Source: Paracoccaceae bacterium (GTDB lineage Bacteria > Pseudomonadota > Alphaproteobacteria > Rhodobacterales > Rhodobacteraceae). Taken from it: 52,634 bases of DNA. The notes below the pieces were generated by a model. The model was given only the letters and a program-made list of their open reading frames with translations, did not search any database and had not been told where the DNA came from. Shown here piece by piece: positions 40,816 to 50,538 of this stretch (positions are counted from its first letter, which is position 1; the number at the start of each line of letters is the position of its first letter). The stretch lies in assembly GCA_902631295.1 (NCBI GenBank), contig CACOXV010000012.1, positions 1 to 52,634 of the forward strand, read 5' to 3'. A program made the position numbers and the translations under genes.

Positions 40816-43248
40816 ATGGGTCTACCTACTTCATCAAAAATTATAATAGTAGGAGGGGGTATTGTAGGCTGCTCTACAGCTCACCATCTTGCTAAAATGG
40901 GGTATGAGGTTTTGTTGTTGGAAAAAGCAGCACTCACGTCAGGTTCTACGTGGCATGCTGCTGGGTTGGTTGGGCAGTTGCGCTCTAATGCGAATATTAC
41001 CCAGCTTTTGGGTTATTCAATAAACCTTTATGATCAATTAGAGGCCGAAACGGGTCTGGCAACTGGCTGGAAGATGAATGGTGGTTTGCGATTAGCATGT
41101 AATGAGGAGCGTTGGACAGAAGTCAAACGTCAAGCTACTACCGCGCATTCATTCGGACTAGACATGCAATTGTTAACACCCAAGGAGGCACAGGATTTGT
41201 GGCCACTCATGGACATAAGTGATGTTGTGGGAGCCGCTTTTCTGCCAAGTGATGGGCAGGCGTCACCGTCTGATATAACTCAAGCTTTAGCTCGAGGAGC
41301 TAGAGGCTCTGGCGCCAAAATCGTGGAAAACTGTGCTGTAAGCGAGATTATCATAGAAAATGAAAAACTGATTGGAGTTAAAACAAAACTTGGTCACGTC
41401 TCCTGTGAAAAACTTATACTATGTTGCGGTCAGTGGACCCGTGATCTTGCGGCAACTATCGGGGTGAATGTGCCCCTCGTATCAGTTGAACACCAATATA
41501 TGATAACTGAAGATTTTGGTGTCCCATCAGACTTACCTACTCTAAGGGATCCTGATAGACTTACCTATTATAAAGAGGAAGTTGGAGGATTGGCCTGGGG
41601 AGGTTACGAACCTAACGGTATACCTTGGGCGTTAGAAGGTATTCCAGAACCTTTCGATTTTCAATTATTAGAGTCTCGCTACGAACATTTTGAGCAGTTA
41701 ATTGAGCTTGCCTTGCCTCGTGTTCCTAAACTTTCAGAAGTGGGTGTGAAGCAATTGTTGAATGGCCCCGAAAGCTTCACCCCGGATGGAAATTTTATAT
41801 TGGGAGAAGCCCCAGAAATAAGAGATTTGTACATAGGAGCGGGTTTTAACGCTTATGGTATAGCAGCCGGTGGTGGCGCAGGAATGGCATTGGCTGAGTG
41901 GGTTGCAAATGGAGCGCCGCCTTTTGATTTGTGGCCAGTTGATATCCGTCGTTTTGGTAGACCTCATTTGGACACAGATTGGGTTAGGTCACGTACCTTA
42001 GAAGCTTATGGAAAACATTATACCATGGCTTGGCCATCTGAAGAGCATGCTACTGGTCGTCCGTGCCGTCGGTCACCATTATATGACACCTTAAAATCAT
42101 CTGGTGCAGTCTTTGGTGAAAAACTTGGGTGGGAGCGAGCGAATTGGTTTGCGGAAAGTGGTGAGGAAGCGCATGACATATATACTTTTGGACTTCCTAA
42201 CTGGCATGATGCTGTAGCTCGTGAACATAAAGCAGCTAGAGAAGCAGCTGTTTTGTTTGATCAAACCTCATTTGCAAAATATAAATTAAGTGGCCCAGAT
42301 GCAGAACAGGCACTTCAATGGATTGCAGCAAATCGTGTTGATAAACCAGTCGGAACTATAACTTACACTCAAATGCTCAACGATAAAGGTGGTATCGAAT
42401 GTGATTTAACCTGTGTTCGGACAAAGTTAAATGAGTACTATATAACTACAGGTACAGGGTATGCTACTCATGATTTTGATTGGATTAGTAGAAATATTCC
42501 ATCTGGTCTTAATGCTCAATTGATTGATGTGACATCATCTAATGCCGTTTTGTCACTCTTTGGCCCAAGGGCACGCGATATTTTACAGCTGGTCACGACA
42601 AACGATGTTTCTCATGGCAGTCATCCTTTCGGATTAGCAAAGCAAATTTGCATAGCCGGATGCCCAACTTTGGCTATGCGGATTACGTATGTTGGTGAAC
42701 TTGGGTGGGAACTACATCTACCCGTAGAATATGCACAAACAGTTTATAACATTTTAATGACGGCAGGATCACCTTTGGGGTTGCGCAATGCGGGTTATCG
42801 GGCAATCGAAACACTGCGACTTGAGAAGGGATATCGTGCGTGGTCATCAGATATCGGCCCAGATCATACGCCGGATGAAGCGGGTTTAGGGTGGGCTGTT
42901 AAAATGAAATCTAACATCTCTTTCAAAGGGCGCGAGGCAGTCGCGAAACAGCGAGCCGAGGGCATTAAAAAGATAATGGCCACATTCACGACGGAGAGCG
43001 ATATCATATTATCTGGTCGAGAAACAATTTATCGTAATGGCGAGCGTTGTGGTTGGTTAAGCTCAGCAGGATTTGGGCACACTATAGGAAAATTCATAGG
43101 TATGGGGTATGTGCGAAATGGCGGTTACATTGATCACGATTTCGTATTATCTGGTGAGTACGAACTTGAAGTAGCGACTAAAAGAGTAAAGGCCACTGTT
43201 AGTTTAAAACCTCTTTATGACCCTAAATTAGAAAAGGTAAAAACATAA
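40816..43248 (+). CDS. FAD oxidoreductase-GcvT fusion, dimethylglycine/sarcosine dehydrogenase-like
   Basis: An 810-residue two-part enzyme. The N-terminal half is a DAO-type FAD domain (IIIVGGGIVGCSTAHHLAK, residues 9-27) with H47 in GSTWHAAGL, the site of covalent FAD linkage in dimethylglycine dehydrogenase. The C-terminal half, from about residue 420, is an aminomethyltransferase-like tetrahydrofolate domain (GPDAEQALQWIAANRV, LTCVRTKLNEYYI, ETLRLEKGYRAW). Such proteins oxidatively remove an N-methyl group and pass it to folate. Close paralogues act on dimethylglycine, sarcosine or other N-methyl compounds. ATG at 40816. Which substrate applies is uncertain. Confidence 0.92.
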   Translation: MGLPTSSKIIIVGGGIVGCSTAHHLAKMGYEVLLLEKAALTSGSTWHAAGLVGQLRSNANITQLLGYSINLYDQLEAETGLATGWKMNGGLRLACNEERWTEVKRQATTAHSFGLDMQLLTPKEAQDLWPLMDISDVVGAAFLPSDGQASPSDITQALARGARGSGAKIVENCAVSEIIIENEKLIGVKTKLGHVSCEKLILCCGQWTRDLAATIGVNVPLVSVEHQYMITEDFGVPSDLPTLRDPDRLTYYKEEVGGLAWGGYEPNGIPWALEGIPEPFDFQLLESRYEHFEQLIELALPRVPKLSEVGVKQLLNGPESFTPDGNFILGEAPEIRDLYIGAGFNAYGIAAGGGAGMALAEWVANGAPPFDLWPVDIRRFGRPHLDTDWVRSRTLEAYGKHYTMAWPSEEHATGRPCRRSPLYDTLKSSGAVFGEKLGWERANWFAESGEEAHDIYTFGLPNWHDAVAREHKAAREAAVLFDQTSFAKYKLSGPDAEQALQWIAANRVDKPVGTITYTQMLNDKGGIECDLTCVRTKLNEYYITTGTGYATHDFDWISRNIPSGLNAQLIDVTSSNAVLSLFGPRARDILQLVTTNDVSHGSHPFGLAKQICIAGCPTLAMRITYVGELGWELHLPVEYAQTVYNILMTAGSPLGLRNAGYRAIETLRLEKGYRAWSSDIGPDHTPDEAGLGWAVKMKSNISFKGREAVAKQRAEGIKKIMATFTTESDIILSGRETIYRNGERCGWLSSAGFGHTIGKFIGMGYVRNGGYIDHDFVLSGEYELEVATKRVKATVSLKPLYDPKLEKVKT

Positions 43249-43408
43249 TTTAAAAAATATTTTAACCACTGAAATTTTTTATTTTTTTGGTAAGTTTCGG
43301 ATCCATTTACGACAATTTGAATGGCGTTATTAAGCCAGCAAAAACTGCTGCCTTTGGTACTCTTAAATTTAGGCTTATTTAGCCTCAGATAGTTATTTTG
43401 GATTTTTA

Positions 43409-44392
43409 ATGAACGATCGGCTTACCAAAGTGTCAATTCTACTTTTAATGCTAGGTATGGCGCTGATCCCTCTAAATGATTCATTAATCAAACTTTTGAG
43501 TTCGCGTTATCCTCTTGCTCAAATCGTCGCCATCCGCGCTTTATTTTGTATCTTAGTTATTTCAATAATAGGTCAGGGTGCAAAGAAAGTCTTACTACTG
43601 CCACGTCGCACAGTGATCTTATTTTCTATAAGGGGCATGTGTCTTGTTATCGCCATGTATCTTTTCTTCATATCCCTAGCAAGTTTACCATTATCCACCG
43701 TGGTATCTATATTTTTTATATCACCTCTTTTGATAACTGTTTTGTCTTCAATCGTTCTGAAAGAGAAGATTGGTATTCATCGAGTAACTTCGGTTATAGT
43801 TGCTCTGATTGGCGTTATGTTTGTAATGAAGCCAGGCACAAGTGAATTTCATCCAGAAATGTTGTTCGCTTTGGGATCGGCAATAAGTTATGCAATTTTT
43901 CAAATCTTTACACGCAGCCTCAAATCAGACGGAAATTTACCAGCTTTAATAGCAATTCAACATCTATGTTATTTTTTTTCTGCGTTACCCCTGCTCGTGT
44001 TTAATTGGAGTGGTGGGTTAAGTTCCACTGGGAATATGTCTTTTGATTTTTTACTACGTGCCACTGTCTTGCCTACAGTGATGGAAGTTATTTACATTGC
44101 AATTTGTGCTGGTACGGTATTGTTTTTATCTTTAGCTTCATCTTTTGCGTATAGAAATGTTGAGGCCTCATTGATTGCCCCTTTTGAGTATGTCGCTATA
44201 CCGGTCAGTGTTTTATGGGGAATTTTGATTTGGGGAGATTATCCTAGTTATACAGCATGGATAGGGATGGGTTTAATAATTTCCAGTGGAATTTATGTAG
44301 TATACAGAGAGAGGATTAATCAGGTTGAGACGGCGTCAAGAGTCCCTATGCCGGGCTCTGCTGGGATGATTCAGAACAAAAAAGATGAATAA
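43409..44392 (+). CDS. EamA-family drug/metabolite transporter (DMT superfamily)
   Basis: A 327-residue inner-membrane protein with about ten hydrophobic helices arranged as two EamA repeats. MALIPLNDSLIKLL and SRYPLAQIVAIRALFCI near the N-terminus and FLSLASSFAYRNVEASLIAP plus YVAIPVSVLWGILIWGDYPS in the second repeat are typical. Members usually export amino acids, nucleosides or other small metabolites. ATG at 43409, after a 160-bp gap that carries a short hairpin (AGGCT, TATTT, AGCCT at 43371-43385). It is convergent with the amidase gene. The substrate is unknown. Confidence 0.92.
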   Translation: MNDRLTKVSILLLMLGMALIPLNDSLIKLLSSRYPLAQIVAIRALFCILVISIIGQGAKKVLLLPRRTVILFSIRGMCLVIAMYLFFISLASLPLSTVVSIFFISPLLITVLSSIVLKEKIGIHRVTSVIVALIGVMFVMKPGTSEFHPEMLFALGSAISYAIFQIFTRSLKSDGNLPALIAIQHLCYFFSALPLLVFNWSGGLSSTGNMSFDFLLRATVLPTVMEVIYIAICAGTVLFLSLASSFAYRNVEASLIAPFEYVAIPVSVLWGILIWGDYPSYTAWIGMGLIISSGIYVVYRERINQVETASRVPMPGSAGMIQNKKDE

Positions 44393-44471
44393 ACTTTATA
44401 TTTTTGCGACTGTTAAGGAAGCTTCTGAGTACGAATGAAATTTTTAATCCTATTAGATGAATTTGTTAACT

Positions 44472-45662
44472 TTAATTTAAAATAGCTTCCGCTAAAACGG
44501 TTAATCCATCTATTAGATCTTGCTCATTTGTGTCCTCTGAAAAATTATGACTTATACCATCTATAGATGGAACAAACAGCATTGCTGCTGGCATTAGTTT
44601 GGCGATGTTAGCTGCATCATGTAACGCTCCAGACTGGATATTTCTCCAGCGGTTTGGACATATTTTTTCAGCAGCATTACAAAGTATTTTTTGCAAATGT
44701 TCGTCCATCTGCACGGGCTTTAGTCCGTGCATTTTAGTAAAATCAACTGAAGTGCCATCTCTTTTAGCGACTTCAATTGCTGTGCTCCGTATTATGTGTT
44801 CCATTTTGTCAAGCCGCTGATTATCACCATCTCGCCATTGCATAGAAAAAGTACATTTTCCTGGAACAATTGAATGAGCATCTGGCTCTATTTTGACGTG
44901 GCCAGTTGTCCAAACAGTTGAGGGAGTTACAACATTTCTGAAGCGGGCATTGATCAATTGACTGAAGCTTAACATCGATTGATATGCATCAATACGTCTA
45001 TGCATCGGTGTAGTGCCAGCGTGGTTTTGTTCTCCATTGAAAATGATACGCATATCTCTAATGCCAACAATATCTGTCACTATACCCACAGTATGGTCTG
45101 CTTCGTACAACCAGGGACCTTGTTCAATATGACATTCTAAGAAACCTGAGAAGCGCTTAGGATCAACGAAATCTTTAGAAAATTTGGATATTTTTTTTCT
45201 TGCACTAGAAAAACTTATGCGATCTTTATCAATTAATTTGTCGGCCTCCTCTAGTGAAAGGATACCCGCCCATATAGCGCTACCAGTGGTTACACCAAAA
45301 CGGCCCTCCTCGTCTTGAAAGCTGACGACAGAAATTGCAGGCCCATCATTTTCGCGTGATATCCGTGCCAATTCTAAACCGCATATAACCCCAAGCGCAC
45401 CATCCAGCCATCCTCCTTGAGGTTGTGTGTCTGAATGTGATCCAATTAAAATTGAACTTTCTTTAGCTAGTCCAAAAAGATTTCCTACTGGATCATAGTG
45501 AGGTGCTAAACCCGCATCGGAAAATTTACCTGATAGCCAATTTCTGGCTGCCATGTCAGCCTCCGAGTAAGCTGGCCTTATCACTCCCTTTCCAACACCT
45601 GCTGAACCAATAGACCTAAGTTCGTTAAGGTCTGATAGAAATCGCTTTGAGTTTATATTCAT
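44472..45662 (-). CDS. hydantoinase/carbamoylase-family amidase (AllC-like)
   Basis: A 396-residue M20-type metalloamidase of the N-carbamoyl-L-amino-acid hydrolase/allantoate amidohydrolase group. Metal-site segments: [11 protein letters not shown] with the first His, GWLDGALGV with Asp, QDEEGRFG with Glu, ECHIEQGP with His, and a final His in [20 protein letters not shown] is the family dimer-lid motif. It cleaves a carbamoyl or ureido group, releasing ammonia and CO2 or an amino acid. ATG at 45662. It follows an isopenicillin-N-synthase-like oxygenase on the same strand; the order resembles ureide or pyrimidine catabolic clusters, without proof of substrate. Confidence 0.9.
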   Translation of the reverse strand: MNINSKRFLSDLNELRSIGSAGVGKGVIRPAYSEADMAARNWLSGKFSDAGLAPHYDPVGNLFGLAKESSILIGSHSDTQPQGGWLDGALGVICGLELARISRENDGPAISVVSFQDEEGRFGVTTGSAIWAGILSLEEADKLIDKDRISFSSARKKISKFSKDFVDPKRFSGFLECHIEQGPWLYEADHTVGIVTDIVGIRDMRIIFNGEQNHAGTTPMHRRIDAYQSMLSFSQLINARFRNVVTPSTVWTTGHVKIEPDAHSIVPGKCTFSMQWRDGDNQRLDKMEHIIRSTAIEVAKRDGTSVDFTKMHGLKPVQMDEHLQKILCNAAEKICPNRWRNIQSGALHDAANIAKLMPAAMLFVPSIDGISHNFSEDTNEQDLIDGLTVLAEAILN

Positions 45663-45718
45663 TATTAAAATAGACTCATAATATTTTTACAAAGGACAAG
45701 TTATATTTTGTTATGACT

Positions 45719-46660
45719 TTAGGTTCTGGTGCTTAAAAATTTATCCATAAGATAGGGACCAGAAATCACTGGCTCCTTTTTGTTTTCGCCAATTGGATAA
45801 ATTTTTGCCTCCCAATTAGGCTGGTGAAAAAATGCAAGACTTTTTCGTTCTGGTTGGTTTGGTTTTGCTATGACGCGATGGAGGGTCGACTTCCATCTTC
45901 TCCCGGTCCAGAGTTCCATAAGGTCGCCAATGTTTATAACAAAAGTTCCTTTAATTGCAGGGACATCTATCCATTGATTTTTTATTTGTAACTGCAGGCC
46001 TGAAGTATCTGGTTGTGGAAGTAGAATGGTCAGTGACCCGTAGTCTGTATGCGCGCCCGCTCTCTGTTGCCCCTCTTCTGGAACAATAGTTGTTTTGGGA
46101 TAATGAAGTGCCCTTAGTGCTGAGATTGGAGTCTCTATATAATTTTTAAAAAAATTAGGTTCGAGATTTAAAGCTTCAGCGAATGCTGACATAATTTTAC
46201 GTGCGAGTTTTTCCATCTCAATATAGTAATCAGTCCATGCCTTTTGAAAACCATTAATTTCTGGCCAAATCGTTGGCTGGTAACAGAATTCGTAAGCCCG
46301 GTCATCCTTAATTTTTTTTGAAGGGATCTTTATTGGCCCACCGTTGAAGCTTTCCTTTAGATCTGGTGGGGTTTTATCTCCCTTTGAGGCCGCTAATGCT
46401 TCTTTATTTGGTCCTATCCAACCGTATGGATAACCAGGATATGGTGCGCTAGCTTTCTTTTTATCCTCTGTTTTTTGTGAAAAAAATTTGTTAACAGCAG
46501 TCCATTGGCTTTCAATAACATTATCTGGTACGCCATGGTTTTCTATCAGCAAAAAACCAATTTCGCTGCAAAACCTATCCAGATCTGTGCAGAATTTTTT
46601 CCGTAAGTCTCCAGTTGAATTCTCAAATTCCCCAATATTGAATATAGGAAGCTTAAACAC
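45719..46660 (-). CDS. isopenicillin-N-synthase-like Fe(II)/2-oxoglutarate oxygenase
   Basis: A 313-residue member of the IPNS-like dioxygenase family. The iron facial triad is readable as His and Asp in RAGAHTDYGSLTIL and the distal His in STLHRVI, with the 2-oxoglutarate-binding Arg/Ser pair in the PERKSLAFF segment. The N-terminal GFLLIENHGVP (DIOX_N region) is typical. The start is GTG at 46660 with AAAGG about 7 bases upstream. Bacterial members act on small metabolites and rarely in antibiotic synthesis. It sits between an aldehyde dehydrogenase and the amidase gene, all transcribed leftward with gaps of about 55 bases. Confidence 0.9.
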   Translation of the reverse strand: MFKLPIFNIGEFENSTGDLRKKFCTDLDRFCSEIGFLLIENHGVPDNVIESQWTAVNKFFSQKTEDKKKASAPYPGYPYGWIGPNKEALAASKGDKTPPDLKESFNGGPIKIPSKKIKDDRAYEFCYQPTIWPEINGFQKAWTDYYIEMEKLARKIMSAFAEALNLEPNFFKNYIETPISALRALHYPKTTIVPEEGQQRAGAHTDYGSLTILLPQPDTSGLQLQIKNQWIDVPAIKGTFVINIGDLMELWTGRRWKSTLHRVIAKPNQPERKSLAFFHQPNWEAKIYPIGENKKEPVISGPYLMDKFLSTRT

Positions 46661-46717
46661 GGTTAAACCTTTTATTTTGAGATGATGGTCTAAATGTAAT
46701 AGTTAGTTTCAGAAAAT

Positions 46718-48136
46718 TTATTCACCCAAGATTGCCTTTACTTCGAGAAATTCTTCAAATCCCCATTCTGCTTTTTCTCGACCGTTGCCGGACTGCTTAT
46801 AGCCACCAAATGGAGCATCAGCACCACCCGAGCCATAATTTATGTGAATTTGGCCTGCTCTTAATCTTCGAGCAATTGCAGTTAAATCTTCTTTATTTTT
46901 TCCTGCCACATAAGCGGCTAGACCATATTCAGAGTCATTTGCTATTGATACAGCCTCGTCTATGTCTTTGTATGTAATGATTGATAAAACTGGTCCAAAA
47001 ATTTCTTCTCGTGCAATCGTCATATCGTTAGTAACATCACCAAAGACTGTTGGTTTAACATAATAGCCTTTATTAAGGCCATTTGGTTTTCCAGTACCCC
47101 CTACCAAAAGCGTGGCACCTTCGGAAATTCCGGCATCAATCAGCGTCTGAACTTTGTCGAATTGAATATCACTTACAAGTGGTCCAATTATTGTATCATC
47201 AGCCTTTGGGTCACCCACTGTGGTATTTTCTGCTTCTTTAACTGCCAGTTTAAATGCCTCTTCTTTCCGGCTCTCGGGAACCAGCATGCGGGTTGGAGCA
47301 TTGCATGATTGCCCTGTATTGTTCATGCAAAGTTCAACCCCATCCATCACTGACTTTTCAAAGTGATCATCGTCAAGAATTATGTTAGGAGACTTACCAC
47401 CGAGCTCTTGACTAACTCGTTTGACACTATCTGCAGATGCTTTTGCTACTGCTACTCCACCTCGTGTGGAGCCTGTAAATGACATCATATCAATATCAGG
47501 GTGTGAGGACATTGCTTCGCCTACTTCCGGACCTAGCCCATTCACGAGATTAAAAACTCCAGAGGGGACATTCGCTTCATGTATTATTTCAGCAATAACC
47601 ATCGATGATAGGGGTGCAATTTCTGATGGCTTTAGGATGGCAGTGCATCCTGCTGCAAGGCATGGCGCAAGTTTAGAAACTACTTGGTTTACAGGCCAAT
47701 TCCAAGGCGTAATTAAACCGCATACTCCAATTGGTTCGTGCCTTATAAGAAATTTACCATGGGTATATTCGAATTCATGATTACCGAGAGATCGGATAGC
47801 GGCTTTTAGATGCCCCAGACCTACCATTGCCTGAGCGCCTCTTGCCAAACTTGTTGGAGCTCCCATTTCAGTTTGGATTGCATCGGCAACGTCATCAATT
47901 CGTCGTTTATAAATTTCTTTAATGGTAGTGAGTAATTCAATGCGTTCCGCGACTGGAGTTAATGAATAACTCTCGAACGCAGATTTGGCAGCACTTACTG
48001 CTGAATTAACATCTGCCTGTGAGCCTAACGAAATGGTTGCAACAGCTTCTTCAGTCGCTGGGTTAATGACGTCAAGAGTTTTAGTCTCAGATGGTTTTAC
48101 CCATGCTCCATTGATATAGAAGTCTAGTTTTTCCAT
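46718..48136 (-). CDS. NAD-dependent aldehyde dehydrogenase
   Basis: A 472-residue ALDH: PWNWPV with N146, general base E244 in QELGGKSP, nucleophile C278 in TGQSCNAPTR, and EEIFGPVLS near residue 378. It is distinct from the two ALDHs at the other end of the window in sequence and context. AAGGAAAC precedes the ATG at 48136. It is in a leftward series with an oxygenase and amidase downstream and an M20 deacetylase upstream, and could oxidise an aldehyde released by the oxygenase (inference). The substrate cannot be read from sequence. Confidence 0.93.
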   Translation of the reverse strand: MEKLDFYINGAWVKPSETKTLDVINPATEEAVATISLGSQADVNSAVSAAKSAFESYSLTPVAERIELLTTIKEIYKRRIDDVADAIQTEMGAPTSLARGAQAMVGLGHLKAAIRSLGNHEFEYTHGKFLIRHEPIGVCGLITPWNWPVNQVVSKLAPCLAAGCTAILKPSEIAPLSSMVIAEIIHEANVPSGVFNLVNGLGPEVGEAMSSHPDIDMMSFTGSTRGGVAVAKASADSVKRVSQELGGKSPNIILDDDHFEKSVMDGVELCMNNTGQSCNAPTRMLVPESRKEEAFKLAVKEAENTTVGDPKADDTIIGPLVSDIQFDKVQTLIDAGISEGATLLVGGTGKPNGLNKGYYVKPTVFGDVTNDMTIAREEIFGPVLSIITYKDIDEAVSIANDSEYGLAAYVAGKNKEDLTAIARRLRAGQIHINYGSGGADAPFGGYKQSGNGREKAEWGFEEFLEVKAILGE

Positions 48137-48255
48137 AAAGGTTTCCTTCGGTATTGGGCAATTACTATATTGTAAACATCTTGTATTCTTTCTAGTGTCA
48201 GTTGCAAGCTCAAACTATTATCTTGAACTCTCCAATTGATTAGAATTATTAAGCC

Positions 48256-49494
48256 CTATTTCATTAAATAATCATATGCAGACAGTGCGTGTGTCCGTAC
48301 GATATGCAGATAATCATTTATCGGGACATGTTCATTCGCAGAACCCATACCGGTTGGTGTGGGTCCATATACATAAGCTGGAATATTTTTGTATCGCCAT
48401 AGCCTTGCATCAGTACCGCCTAGGCTAACTACTGGTTCTGGCTGAAACCCCTTCAAGTCTTTGACATTACTTCTCAAAATATCCATCATATCTCCATCTG
48501 GGTCACAATGAGAGGGAGGATTAAGCATATTTTGTTCCATAGAAACTTCGGGGAATTTTTTAGTAATTTTCTCAATTGATTGTAAGATTTTATCTAAATT
48601 GCAGCCAACTGGAAGTCTAATATCAGCCTCAAATGAACACTCTGATGGAACCATATTATTTTTTAAACCCCCAGAAATTTTACCAATATTTAAAGTCACC
48701 CTTGGTGCTATCACTGCAGCACCAATTCCCATCCCCTGATCAAAAGCAGCTGCAGATTTTTTCTGTGCTTCTAACAAGCTGGAGGGGACTTCAGCATCTA
48801 AGAATTCCAGAGACTTTAATTCCTGTATTAAATCTGTTGCTACTAAAGTAGCAGACTTCGATAAGTGAGTATAAGCTCCATGAGAGCCCTCTGTCTGAAT
48901 TTTAAATGTTAACCATAATAAGCCCTTTTCCCCGTACCTTATCGTATAGGGACTTGAGGGTTCACCATTGAGACAGCAATCTCCCAAGACTTCAGGTTCA
49001 TTATCCATGAGCCATCTACTTCCCCACGGTCCAAAAGTTTCCTCATCAGACACACAGGTCAGCGTTAATTTTCCTGAAAATTCCGATTTGAATTTGTTCA
49101 ATATAATATAAGTCCAAATGCTTGCACTTGTCCCACATTTCATATCAGTCGAACCGCGGCCATATATTTTATTTTCAATGATTTCACCGCTCCAAGGAGG
49201 CGTAATCCATCCCTCCTCTGAAACCGGAAATACGTCTATGTGCCCATTTAATATTAAATGCCGACCTGAGCTCACTCCATTAATTGATCCGATAATATTG
49301 GGCATTGTTTTTTGCGGTGCAACCCAACGAAATGGCATTTCGTATTTTTCTAGTAGTTTGCTTATGACTTTAGCAGCAGCTGTTGTATCACCAGGTGGGT
49401 TGGGGCTTGCAGCTTGAATAAATTCTTGAAGAAAGGAAATGATTTCTTGCTTTATATTTTCTATTGAATTTAAAATTTCAATTTTTGTAGACAT
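48256..49494 (-). CDS. M20 family metallopeptidase (ArgE/DapE-like deacylase)
   Basis: A 412-residue M20 metallohydrolase. Metal ligands are visible in GHIDVFPV (His), GRGSTDMKCG (bridging Asp), CVSDEETFG (catalytic Glu and metal Glu) and NEHVPINDY (His). The lid domain between contains the conserved His of the SHGAYTHLSKSA segment. Members deacylate acetylornithine, succinyl-diaminopimelate or other N-acyl amino acids, or cleave dipeptides. ATG at 49494. A 119-bp gap separates it from the aldehyde dehydrogenase. A distinct role in amino-acid salvage is likely, with substrate unknown. Confidence 0.9.
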   Translation of the reverse strand: MSTKIEILNSIENIKQEIISFLQEFIQAASPNPPGDTTAAAKVISKLLEKYEMPFRWVAPQKTMPNIIGSINGVSSGRHLILNGHIDVFPVSEEGWITPPWSGEIIENKIYGRGSTDMKCGTSASIWTYIILNKFKSEFSGKLTLTCVSDEETFGPWGSRWLMDNEPEVLGDCCLNGEPSSPYTIRYGEKGLLWLTFKIQTEGSHGAYTHLSKSATLVATDLIQELKSLEFLDAEVPSSLLEAQKKSAAAFDQGMGIGAAVIAPRVTLNIGKISGGLKNNMVPSECSFEADIRLPVGCNLDKILQSIEKITKKFPEVSMEQNMLNPPSHCDPDGDMMDILRSNVKDLKGFQPEPVVSLGGTDARLWRYKNIPAYVYGPTPTGMGSANEHVPINDYLHIVRTHALSAYDYLMK

Positions 49495-49790
49495 TGAAAT
49501 ATCCCTTATCAGTTGCTACTTTCAACAATATATCACGAAATATAAAATTTTTCATAAAAGCTAATTTTGCTGACATGCACAAAGGATATAAAAACCTTTC
49601 AAATAAATATAAATTCTATAGGCTTTTATTTATTGGGAATCATAAGGGATTTTGAATACTTAAAAGCACACTCCAACTGATTAAAATTTAGGCATTTTTT
49701 CAATAACCCAACGTAATTAAAGTTGAAGTAAATTTTTCACTTTGCTCTCACTTGGTATTCATTGAAACTTATAGCTTAGGGAGATTGGAG
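49495..49790. other. 296-bp divergent intergenic region (M20 peptidase / HxlR regulator)
   Basis: No gene is supported. The sequence is strongly AT-rich, as expected for back-to-back promoters. An inverted repeat AAAGG (49581-49585) and CCTTT (49595-49599) lies 87 bases upstream of the peptidase ATG and could be a regulator site. GGGAG at 49779-49783 is the ribosome-binding site of the HxlR gene. No confident -35/-10 pair was identified. Confidence 0.4.
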
Positions 49791-50492
49791 ATGAATTCGT
49801 CTTACAGGCAGTTTTGTCCAGTGGCAATGGCGGCTGAAGTATTAGAGTCCCGCTGGACTTTGTTAATTATCCGCGAGTTATGTTTAGGATCACATCATTT
49901 CAATGATATCCGGAGGGGAGTTCCTAAAATGTCTCCCACGCTGCTTTCCAAAAGATTAAAAGAGCTCGAGTGGCATGGTATTCTAAAACGGGTCACAAGT
50001 TCCAGTGGCACGCGGAAAACCGAGTATGTTCTAACACAAGCTGGAAATGAACTTTTCGACGTTATTAATGCTGTAGGATCCTGGGGTAAACGATGGATAG
50101 ATATGAGACATCATCTCGATAGCGCTGAAGAGAACCTATTAATTTGGGATATTCGAAGAAATCTTCGCATTGAGAGTTTTCCAATGCATGAAGCCGTTCT
50201 ACAAATTTACATTAAAGACGTCCCCAAGAAAACGTCAAATTGGTGGTTCGTCTTCGATGGAAAGCAGAGGCCAGATGTTGGATATCTCGACCCAAGCTTA
50301 GATGTAGATCTTTATATAGAAACTAGTCTTTCCTCACTTACAAAGATATGGCTTGGCGAAAGTACTCCCTCCATTGAACAAGAAACCGGTTTTTTTGAGC
50401 TAGATGGCTCGCAAAAACTGATAGAAACTTTCGAAAGTTGGTTCGGAAGCAGTAATTTTGCTGCTATTCCAAAACTAGCAATCGCCTCTTAA
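49791..50492 (+). CDS. HxlR-family winged-helix regulator with C-terminal SCP2-like domain
   Basis: A 233-residue protein. The HxlR helix-turn-helix is in the first 100 residues: YRQFCPVAMAAEVLESRWTL with the N-terminal Cys typical of the family, IIRELCLGSHHFNDIRRGVP, MSPTLLSKRLKELEWHGIL and a wing ending KTEYVLTQAG. The remaining 120 residues resemble the sterol-carrier-like domain attached to many alphaproteobacterial HxlR proteins (WWFVFDGKQRPDVGY, DLYIETSLSSLTKIWLG). The ATG at 49791 has GGGAG 7 bases upstream and replaces a longer start. It is divergent from the M20/ALDH series, which it may control. Confidence 0.9.
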   Translation: MNSSYRQFCPVAMAAEVLESRWTLLIIRELCLGSHHFNDIRRGVPKMSPTLLSKRLKELEWHGILKRVTSSSGTRKTEYVLTQAGNELFDVINAVGSWGKRWIDMRHHLDSAEENLLIWDIRRNLRIESFPMHEAVLQIYIKDVPKKTSNWWFVFDGKQRPDVGYLDPSLDVDLYIETSLSSLTKIWLGESTPSIEQETGFFELDGSQKLIETFESWFGSSNFAAIPKLAIAS

Positions 50493-50495
50493 TCC

Positions 50496-50533
50496 AATAA
50501 CCACTCTATTATCAAATTTTTAATAACCACTCT
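50496..50533 (+). repeat. 12-bp direct repeat between convergent genes
   Basis: AATAACCACTCT occurs at 50496-50507 and again at 50522-50533, a 26-base period, filling most of the 46-bp gap between the HxlR and htpG stop codons. No hairpin terminator is visible in the gap. The repeat may be a local duplication; no function is evident. Confidence 0.6.
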
Positions 50534-50538
50534 TGCTT

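Noticed and set aside
43371-43385. Rho-independent terminator after the dimethylglycine-dehydrogenase-like gene
   Set aside because: The stem is only 5 bp (AGGCT/AGCCT), over 120 bases from the stop, and no T-run follows it.
45719-46660. Beta-lactam antibiotic biosynthesis based on the IPNS-like gene
   Set aside because: The fold is shared by many bacterial dioxygenases and no ACV synthetase or acyltransferase genes are present.
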